From Actinomadura xylanilytica (GTDB taxonomy: Bacteria; Actinomycetota; Actinomycetes; Streptosporangiales; Streptosporangiaceae): 64,000 nucleotides of DNA. The notes beneath the pieces are model-generated. The model did no database searches and was not told where the DNA came from. It saw only the letters and a list, made by a program, of their open reading frames with translations. Numbering within the stretch: position 1 is the first letter of the stretch; each line of letters starts with the position of its first letter. Position numbers and translations under genes: made by a program. The stretch is taken from positions 1,109,704 to 1,173,703 of the forward strand of contig NZ_JASNWE010000004.1 of assembly GCF_030283145.1 (NCBI RefSeq), written 5' to 3'. Below, in pieces: positions 58,341-64,000 of the stretch.

Positions 58341-59294
58341 TTATGGCTGATGCCCGTCCCTCCCGCGGAGTACCGCCGACCACACCGCGCGTTGCACGAG
58401 GAGGGTCACCGTCCCGGCGATCAGCATCCCCCCGAAGTTGGCGCCGAGCTGGAGCAGCGAGCCGTCGATCTCGCTGCCGTGCTGGAGCGCGAGCGCCACC
58501 GCCAGGTTCCCGGCCGCCGGGACGGTGGTGACCGAGATGAACACCCCGACCAGCGCCGACGACTTGCCCGCCGTGAGCGACAGCACCCCGGCGGCGCCGG
58601 CCAGCAGCGCGACGATGAACGACCAGCGGTCCGGGCTGTAGATGAAGGCGGTCATCGGCCGCGAGGCCGGCAGCCGGGCGATCTCGATCACCCCGATCCA
58701 CCGGCTCGCCAGCGCGCACACGTAGGTGACCACGATCGCGGCGGCGAACCCGATCAGCAGGGTGCGCAGCGCGGCGCCGATCCGCCGCGGGTCGAGCCGG
58801 ACGAGGCCGTAGCAGATCGCCGCGACCGCGCCGAACTCCGGCCCCAGCACCATCGCGCCGACCACCAGGACGGGCGAGTCGATCAGCGCCGCGATGCCGG
58901 CGAGCTGGGTGGCCAGGACGAGGAAGGCGATGAACGACCAGGTCAGCGTGGCGCCCTCCGCGGTCTGCTGGTCGAGCTCCTCCCACACCACGGCGTCGTC
59001 GCCGTACCCAGGCGAGCGCGCCTCGGCCCGCTCGGCGACGTCCGACAGCGACAGGTCGATCTTCTCCATCGCGATCGAGCCGTCCCGCTCGATGCCGAGG
59101 TCCTGGAGCCGCTCGATGACCTCGTTGACGGCCTCCCTGGCGATGTCGGCGGTCACCAGGTCGCCCCGGGGCGCCCTGGCCGCGCCCTCGACGACGACCA
59201 CGTTCGTCGCGCCGGGGCACTCCGCCAGGACGGCGCAGGCCGCGTCCGTACGGTCTCCCGGGACGATCGCTCTCAGATGCAGCACACCCCTCAT
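58341..59294 (-). CDS. DUF389 membrane protein
   Basis: 317 residues. A soluble ferredoxin-like N-terminal domain (HLRAIVPGDRTDAACAVLAE, ATNVVVVEGAAR, DLGIERDGSIAMEKIDLSLS) precedes six membrane segments with the family's VVGAMVLGPEFGAVAAICYG. The later segments end GNLAVALALQHGSEIDGSLL. DUF389/TIGR00341 proteins are of unknown function. Only 41 bases before the ABC operon in the same direction, so probably co-transcribed. Confidence 0.9.
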   Translation of the reverse strand: MRGVLHLRAIVPGDRTDAACAVLAECPGATNVVVVEGAARAPRGDLVTADIAREAVNEVIERLQDLGIERDGSIAMEKIDLSLSDVAERAEARSPGYGDDAVVWEELDQQTAEGATLTWSFIAFLVLATQLAGIAALIDSPVLVVGAMVLGPEFGAVAAICYGLVRLDPRRIGAALRTLLIGFAAAIVVTYVCALASRWIGVIEIARLPASRPMTAFIYSPDRWSFIVALLAGAAGVLSLTAGKSSALVGVFISVTTVPAAGNLAVALALQHGSEIDGSLLQLGANFGGMLIAGTVTLLVQRAVWSAVLRGRDGHQP

Positions 59295-59407
59295 GCTGCC
59301 GCATGACCCCCCGTACGCGGAGGTGTCCCGGGCCCCCTAGCCTGTGATCGTTTATTTGCCGCTAATCGGGCATATGGCAGCGAAGAACTCCGGGTGGTGG
59401 TGAGGGC

Positions 59408-60103
59408 ATGACGCGACGACGCCCGTTCGGATCGCGGCGCGTGGCCATGGGGGCGACGGCCGCCGCCGTCCTCTCCGTGACCCTGGCGGGCGCGGGTTGT
59501 GACGCCGAGGTGGACCCCTCCGGCGCGTCCCCCGGACCGGGCGGCTCCCGGCCCGCCGGACGGGACGCCGAACGGGCCCGCGGCGACCTCTCCGGGCTGA
59601 GGGTCGCGGCCGAGTCGCCCGGCGCCGGCTACTCCCGCAAGAAGTTCGGCGTGCGCTGGAAGGACACCGACCACAACGGCTGCGACCAGCGCAACGACGT
59701 CCTCGCCCGCGATCTGCGGCAGGTGCGCAGGCAGGGCGACTGCGTCGTGCTCGGCGGACGCCTGAAGGACCCCTACAGCGGCAAGGACATCACCTTCGCC
59801 AAGTCCGACGCCGCCGAGGTGCAGATCGACCACGTCTACCCGCTGGCGCTGGCCTGGCGGATGGGCGCCTCCCGCTGGAAGGCCGGGCGGCGTGAGCAGT
59901 TCGCCAACGACCACGCCAACCTGCTCGCCGTGTGGGGCAAGCCGAACCGGCAGAAGAGCGACTCCGGGCCCGGCGAGTGGAAGCCGCAGCAGGGCTTCCA
60001 GTGCGCGTACGCGATCAAGTACGTGGCGGTCGCGACCGAGTACGGGCTGCCGGTGACCCGGGACGACCAGGGCGCCCTGAAGGGCTTCCTCGCCCGCTGC
60101 TGA
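59408..60103 (+). CDS. secreted HNH-family nuclease
   Basis: 231 residues, exported by a signal peptide (MGATAAAVLSVTLAGAGC; the cysteine context is not a standard lipobox). The nuclease domain is of the DUF1524/GmrSD C-terminal HNH type: DTDHNGCDQRNDVLARDL, the catalytic EVQIDHVYPLALAWRMGA, and ANDHANLLAVWGKPNRQKSD. Cysteine pairs suggest disulfides. Streptomyces secrete many such enzymes. ATG 59408 has GGTGAGGG just upstream. Confidence 0.92.
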   Translation: MTRRRPFGSRRVAMGATAAAVLSVTLAGAGCDAEVDPSGASPGPGGSRPAGRDAERARGDLSGLRVAAESPGAGYSRKKFGVRWKDTDHNGCDQRNDVLARDLRQVRRQGDCVVLGGRLKDPYSGKDITFAKSDAAEVQIDHVYPLALAWRMGASRWKAGRREQFANDHANLLAVWGKPNRQKSDSGPGEWKPQQGFQCAYAIKYVAVATEYGLPVTRDDQGALKGFLARC

Positions 60104-60130
60104 CCCCCGCCCGCGTCATAGGGTGAGGCC

Positions 60131-60469
60131 ATGAGCCACAGCGAGCCGAACAGCCAGGACGCCCCGGACGGCGCGTCCGCGACCGACGACGAGAAGCCGG
60201 AGCTCCCAAGGGTCCGCACCGAACGCGCCATGGGGGCGCGGGCCACCGGCGCGGACGTGACCGGGGCCTCGGCCACCGGCCTGACCCTCCGCGGCGGCAA
60301 CGCCTTCGGCTCCCTGGCCATCGGCGCGATGTCCCTCGGCGCCCTCGCCATCGGCGCGGTCGCGATCGGCCGGCTGGTCGTCAAGAAGGCCGTGGTCGGG
60401 CACCTCGAGGCCGGCACCGTGGAGATCAAGCACCTCAAGGTCGGCCGCCTCGACATCACCGACGCCTGA
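60131..60469 (+). CDS. small protein of fifteen pentad repeats
   Basis: 112 residues. After an acidic 30-residue start, residues 36-110 divide without gaps into fifteen five-residue units: ARATG, ADVTG, ASATG, LTLRG, GNAFG, SLAIG, AMSLG, ALAIG, AVAIG, RLVVK, KAVVG, HLEAG, TVEIK, HLKVG, RLDIT. Hydrophobics alternate at positions 2 and 4 and glycine usually fills position 5. A beta-helix related to pentapeptide-repeat proteins, or a membrane-inserting glycine zipper in the middle, are both possible. It follows the HNH gene by 27 bases. Confidence 0.8.
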   Translation: MSHSEPNSQDAPDGASATDDEKPELPRVRTERAMGARATGADVTGASATGLTLRGGNAFGSLAIGAMSLGALAIGAVAIGRLVVKKAVVGHLEAGTVEIKHLKVGRLDITDA

Positions 60470-60472
60470 CCC

Positions 60473-60524
60473 CCGCGCCGCGGGTGCGCACGCCGCCTGG
60501 CGCGGCGTGCGTCCCGCGGCGCGG
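60473..60524. terminator. bidirectional terminator between pentad gene and glmM
   Basis: A long stem (CCGCGCCGCGGG then GCGCACGCCGC) with one bulge and a short loop, four bases after the pentad-repeat stop and 22 bases from the convergent glmM stop. Confidence 0.85.
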
Positions 60525-60546
60525 ACGTGCCCCGGCCGCCGGCGTG

Positions 60547-61890
60547 TCAGCCGAGGGTGGTGCGGACCACCTCGGCCAGCTGTTCGGCGACGGTGCGGGC
60601 CTGGTCCTGCGAGGCCGCCTCGACCATCACCCGGACCATCGGCTCGGTGCCGCTCGGGCGGATCAGCACCCGGCCGGTGTCGCCCAGCCCGGCCTCCGCT
60701 GCCGCCACGGCCGCGGCGAGCTCCGGCGAGGTCTCGGCGCGGGCCTTGTCGACGCCCCTGACGTTGATCAGCATCTGCGGCAGCCGGGTCATGACCTTGG
60801 CCAGCTCGTCCAGCGAGCTCCGCTGCCGGGCCATCGCGGCCAGCAGGTGCAGGCCGGTCAGCACCCCGTCGCCGGTGGTGGCGTGGTCCAGCATGATCAC
60901 GTGGCCGGACTGCTCGCCGCCGAAGCCGAAGCCGCCCGCCTTCATCGCCTCCAGCACGTACCGGTCGCCGACCGCGGTCTCCACCACCGTCAGCCCGGCC
61001 TCGCGCATCGCGATCTTGAAGCCGAGGTTGGACATCACCGTGGCCACCACGGTGTCGGCGGCCAGCCGGCCCGACTCGCGCAGTTCGAGCGCGAGCACGG
61101 CCATGATCTGGTCGCCGTCCACCACCTCGCCGGACGCGGTGACGGCCAGGCAGCGGTCAGCGTCCCCGTCGTTGGCGATGCCGGCGTCGGCGCCGTGCTC
61201 CCGGACCGCCTCCCGCAGCGCGTCCAGGTGGGTCGAGCCGCAGCCCGCGTTGATGTTCAGCCCGTCCGGCGCGGCGCCGATCGTGATCACCTCGGCGCCG
61301 GCCCGGCGCAGCGCCTCGGGGGCGACGTCGGAGGACGCGCCGTTCGCGCAGTCCACCACCACGCGCAGCCCGTCCAGCGACACCGGCAGCGTCGACAGCA
61401 GGTGCGCCACGTACTGCTCCACGGCGCCGTGCGCCTCGCGCACCCGGCCGACCCCGGCGCCGGTGGGCGGCTCCCACTCCTGGCCGAGGCTGGCCTCGAT
61501 CCGGTCCTCGATCCCGTCCGCGAGCTTGTAGCCGCTGCGGTCGAAGAACTTGATCCCGTTGTCGGGCGCAGGGTTGTGCGAGGCCGACAGCATCACGCCG
61601 AGATCGGCGTCCAGCGTGTGGGTGAGGTAGGCCACCGCGGGCGTCGGCAGCACCCCGAGGCGCAGCACGTCCACGCCGGCGCTGGCCAGCCCCGCCACCA
61701 CCGCGGCCTCCAGGAACTCGCCGGAGGCCCGCGGGTCGCGGCCCACCACCGCCAGCGGCCGGTGGCCCCGGAAGGCCCCCTCCTCGGCCAGCACCCGCGC
61801 CGCCGCGACCGAAAGGTCCATGGCGAGCGGAGCGGTGAGATCACGGTTGGCGAGCCCGCGAACGCCATCGGTCCCGAACAGACGACCCAC
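60547..61890 (-). CDS. glmM: phosphoglucosamine mutase
   Basis: Interconverts glucosamine 6- and 1-phosphate on the way to UDP-GlcNAc; 447 residues. The start GRLFGTDGVRGLANRDLT and the phosphoserine loop MLSASHNPAPDNGIKFF are typical. The metal loop DGDADRC and the C-terminal RPSGTEPMVRVMVEA complete the four domains. GTG 61890 has GGGAG seven bases upstream. Downstream of rpsI as in mycobacteria, but a strong hairpin lies between them. Confidence 0.96.
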   Translation of the reverse strand: MGRLFGTDGVRGLANRDLTAPLAMDLSVAAARVLAEEGAFRGHRPLAVVGRDPRASGEFLEAAVVAGLASAGVDVLRLGVLPTPAVAYLTHTLDADLGVMLSASHNPAPDNGIKFFDRSGYKLADGIEDRIEASLGQEWEPPTGAGVGRVREAHGAVEQYVAHLLSTLPVSLDGLRVVVDCANGASSDVAPEALRRAGAEVITIGAAPDGLNINAGCGSTHLDALREAVREHGADAGIANDGDADRCLAVTASGEVVDGDQIMAVLALELRESGRLAADTVVATVMSNLGFKIAMREAGLTVVETAVGDRYVLEAMKAGGFGFGGEQSGHVIMLDHATTGDGVLTGLHLLAAMARQRSSLDELAKVMTRLPQMLINVRGVDKARAETSPELAAAVAAAEAGLGDTGRVLIRPSGTEPMVRVMVEAASQDQARTVAEQLAEVVRTTLG

Positions 61891-61914
61891 AGTTCAACTC
61901 CCAGAAAGACAGAA

Positions 61915-61963
61915 GACCGCGCGGGCGGGACGGGGGCCGCACCCCCGTCCGCTCCGCGCGGTC
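61915..61963 (-). terminator. hairpin in the rpsI-glmM gap, just before glmM
   Basis: Outer stem GACCGCGCGG/CCGCGCGGTC and inner stem GACGGGGG/CCCCCGTC are separated by four unpaired bases on each side. On the transcribed strand it is followed by the pyrimidine-rich run TTCTGTCTTTCT and then, within 25 bases, the glmM start. It would end the rplM-rpsI transcript or act as an attenuator for glmM. Confidence 0.75.
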
Positions 61964-62161
61964 AAATCTAGTGCGCACACGCGCCCGGTCCCCGAACGCG
62001 GGCATCCTCGCGCGCCCCGACGCCCCCCGCCCGCCCGCGCCGCCGTCATGCGCGGCGCGAACGGCCCCCTGGAAACGCGGACGAGCCGCCGCCCCCGCTG
62101 CGCCGGCCCGGTGCGGGTCGGACGCGATGAAGCTGCGGGGAGCGACGGCTCGTACCGTGGA

Positions 62162-62680
62162 TCAGCGCTTGCTGTACTGCGGCGCCTTACGGGCCTTCTT
62201 GAGACCGGCCTTCTTGCGCTCCGGCACCCGGGCGTCGCGGGTGAGGAAGCCGGCCTTCTTCAGCGCCGGGCGGTGCTCGATGTTGGCGAACTGGAGCGCG
62301 CGGGAGATGCCCAGGCGCAGCGCTCCGGCCTGGCCGGTGGTGCCGCCGCCGTTGACCCGCGCCAGCACGTCGAACTGACCCTCGAGGCTCAGCAGCACGA
62401 ACGGCTCGTTCACGATCTGCTGGTGCACCTTGTTGGGGAAGTACTGGTCGAGCGTGCGGCCGTTGACGGTCCACTGGCCGGTGCCCGGGACGATCCGCAC
62501 CCGCGCGATGGCCTGCTTGCGGCGGCCGGTGCCGGCGGAGGGGCCGGTCGCGATCGGCTGGCCGAGCAGGCCCGCCTCGGCGGCCTCGGGGCTCTCGGTG
62601 GAGTACTCGGACGGCGCGTCCTCGTACGAGTCGAACTCGACGCCCTCGGCGGGCGTCTCGGTGCCGGTGGACTCGTCCAC
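62162..62680 (-). CDS. rpsI: 30S ribosomal protein S9 (uS9)
   Basis: 172 residues. The conserved S9 domain starts near residue 50 (GTGRRKQAIARVRIVPG) and ends with the basic tail KKARKAPQYSKR that reaches the P site. The first 45 residues are an acidic Glu/Ser/Ala-rich extension, common in actinobacterial S9. GTG 62680 has AAGGAG upstream. Second gene after rplM, 123 bases downstream. Confidence 0.97.
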   Translation of the reverse strand: MDESTGTETPAEGVEFDSYEDAPSEYSTESPEAAEAGLLGQPIATGPSAGTGRRKQAIARVRIVPGTGQWTVNGRTLDQYFPNKVHQQIVNEPFVLLSLEGQFDVLARVNGGGTTGQAGALRLGISRALQFANIEHRPALKKAGFLTRDARVPERKKAGLKKARKAPQYSKR

Positions 62681-62803
62681 GGTTCTCCTTGGTCTTCTGG
62701 CCAGGGCGGCTGGCCCGGTGGTGCCCGGGTGCCCCGGCGGCCTCTGCCGCGGCCGTGCGGGTTCGCGCGGCCGTCGCCCATCGCGCCCGAGGGCGCGGAC
62801 GGG

Positions 62804-63256
62804 TTACTTCTTGATCTGGCTGATCTGGGTGATCTCGAACGGCACCGGCTGCTGGGACTGGTGCGGGTGCTCGGGACCGGCGTAGACCTTCACCTTGCCG
62901 AACATCTTCCGGCCGAGGGAGGTCTTGGGCAGCATGCCCTTGATCGCCTTCTCGACGGCGCGCTCGGGGTTCTTGGCCAGCAGGTCGCCGTAGGCCACCG
63001 AACGGAGTCCGCCCGGGTAGCCCGAGTGCCGGTAGGCCCGCTTCTGCTCCAGCTTCTGCCCGGTCAGCGCCACCTTGTCGGCGTTCACGATGACGACGAA
63101 GTCACCGGTGTCCAGGTGCGGGGCGTAGATCGGCTTGTGCTTACCCCGCAGCAGCTGAGCGACCTGACTGGCGAGCCGACCAAGCACGACATCGGTCGCG
63201 TCGATGACATGCCACTGACGCTGTACGTCAGCGGGCTTAGGGGTGTACGTGCGCAC
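62804..63256 (-). CDS. rplM: 50S ribosomal protein L13 (uL13)
   Basis: 150 residues. RTYTPKPADVQRQWHVIDAT starts the protein; VLGRLASQVAQLLRGKHKP, YRHSGYPGG and VEKAIKGMLPKTSLGRKMF are conserved L13 segments. GTG 63256 is chosen to give the standard N-terminus; GAAGG lies nine bases upstream. The frame reaching 63985 is leader and antisense sequence. Heads the rplM-rpsI transcript. Confidence 0.97.
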   Translation of the reverse strand: MRTYTPKPADVQRQWHVIDATDVVLGRLASQVAQLLRGKHKPIYAPHLDTGDFVVIVNADKVALTGQKLEQKRAYRHSGYPGGLRSVAYGDLLAKNPERAVEKAIKGMLPKTSLGRKMFGKVKVYAGPEHPHQSQQPVPFEITQISQIKK

Positions 63257-63634
63257 GGGCGTTGGCCTTCGTTTCTTGTCGACTTCTCGGTGGGCATCCT
63301 GTTCGCGCCGATCAGAGACTGGATCCGACCTGACGCTCCGGGAGGCCGGGGCCCCGAACGTGATCACACATCGCGTGAAGATCGAGGGCACACCGACACG
63401 TGGTCGCAGCCTCCGCCGGCCCTTTCGGGCAGGGGTCACCGCATACAACAAACCCGTAGGATACCCAGCCGCGCAGGCACGGGTCAAAACGGATCGTCGT
63501 GACAGTCTCCCAGCCACTCTCCAGTATGCCCCATGCGGCCGGCCGCCGGGACCGCGAACCCGCCGTCCCCCCTCCGCACCGCCCCGGCCTCCAGATTGGA
63601 TCACCTGACCGCGGGATGGGACTTGGGTGCGCCT
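63257..63634. other. 378-base gap upstream of rplM
   Basis: No gene was supported on either strand. It must hold the rplM promoter and leader on the minus strand and the promoter of the rightward gene. No hairpin typical of a ribosomal-protein autoregulatory leader was recognised by eye. Confidence 0.5.
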
Positions 63635-64000
63635 ATGGGGATATGGTGCGGCCGACCGGTCCCCGCCGGCGTAGCGCCGGCCCCCACCCGGGAGCCCCCA
63701 CTGACTACTCCCCGCAGACCCGGCCCCCCGGCCGACCGTCTCGTCCACGGCACCGCCCCCCGCCAGTCCCACGCTTCTAGCGACGATCGCGCCTCCACCT
63801 CCGCCCCCGCCGCTACGCCCGGCCGACGGGGCACGTCCGCCGGCCGTCGCGGACGGCGCGGGGCTCCCCCGCAGCGGCGGACGGGCCCACGCTCGGCGAC
63901 CGTCGTGGCGGTCGCCATCGCCGGTTCCGCGCTGGCCTTGAGCACCGGCGTCGTGCTCGACCGGCTCGTCCTGCCCGATTCGCACTCGGGGTCGACCGCC
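63635..64000 (+). CDS. N-terminus of a membrane-anchored protein (cut by the window end)
   Basis: An open frame of 122 codons runs off the right edge. A Pro/Arg/Ser-rich cytoplasmic region (ending APPQRRTGPRSA) precedes a hydrophobic segment, TVVAVAIAGSALALSTGVVL, then DRLVLPDSHSG, typical of a membrane anchor or signal segment for an outer enzyme. ATG 63635 is one start; a CTG at 63701 with GGGAG six bases upstream is another. Family not identifiable from this part. Confidence 0.5.
   Translation, partial: MGIWCGRPVPAGVAPAPTREPPLTTPRRPGPPADRLVHGTAPRQSHASSDDRASTSAPAATPGRRGTSAGRRGRRGAPPQRRTGPRSATVVAVAIAGSALALSTGVVLDRLVLPDSHSGSTA

Overview
The window is a very GC-rich, densely coded stretch of an actinomycete chromosome. 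GTG and TTG starts are common, genes often overlap by four bases, and XRE-DUF5753/DUF397 pairs are present. The family is best guessed as Thermomonosporaceae (Actinomadura or Spirillospora type), but this is an inference from gene content and was not tested. No rRNA, tRNA, CRISPR array, integrase or intact insertion sequence was seen. Many genes appear in the same relative order as in the Mycobacterium tuberculosis Rv3396c-Rv3443c neighbourhood (guaA, choD, guaB3, guaB2, a DUF5319 gene, the sigD/anti-sigma pair, groEL1/groES, tsaD-rimI-tsaB-tsaE-alr, nnr, glmS, glmM, rpsI, rplM), with accessory genes inserted between them. 

Layout. 0-5 kb: a methyltransferase, then oxyR divergent from ahpC-ahpD with two OxyR-type operators, then guaA. 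5-15 kb: a DUF4240 gene, a secreted M43 metalloprotease, a coupled succinic-semialdehyde dehydrogenase/GMC oxidoreductase pair with a divergent TetR regulator, a secreted PLD-like protein and glpD. 15-22 kb: purine synthesis (guaB, guaB3), DUF5319, a SigD-type sigma factor overlapping its anti-sigma factor, and groS-groL under a CIRCE operator. 22-35 kb: a THUMP-like methyltransferase, a long coiled-coil protein that changes from 7- to 11-residue repeats, an APH-type kinase, and the leftward run nnr, alr, hydrolase, tsaE, membrane protein, tsaB, rimI, tsaD, which combines tRNA t6A synthesis with D-alanine supply. 35-39 kb: an XRE regulator with two DUF397 genes, then glmS and coaA diverging. 

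40-50 kb is the accessory core: three tandem DUF4132 paralogues (about 740 residues each) with nearly identical C-terminal modules, then an RsbW-like ATPase, a second XRE/DUF397 pair, a two-domain hypothetical protein, and a MarR regulator divergent from a membrane protein across a duplicated operator. 50.6-54.7 kb is a decayed zone holding frameshifted or truncated remnants (TPR proteins, a membrane protein, an MFS end) around an intact SpoIIE-type phosphatase and a DUF4328 protein. 54.7-59.3 kb is a leftward run of DUF389, ATPase, permease, a 33-codon micro-ORF, ATPase and permease. 59.4-64 kb: a secreted HNH nuclease, a small protein made of pentad repeats, then glmM, rpsI and rplM, and the truncated start of a membrane-anchored protein. 

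The leading candidates for something undescribed are the DUF4132 triplet with its flanking regulators, the bridging micro-ORF in the ABC operon, the pentad-repeat protein, and the repeat inserted in tsaB.
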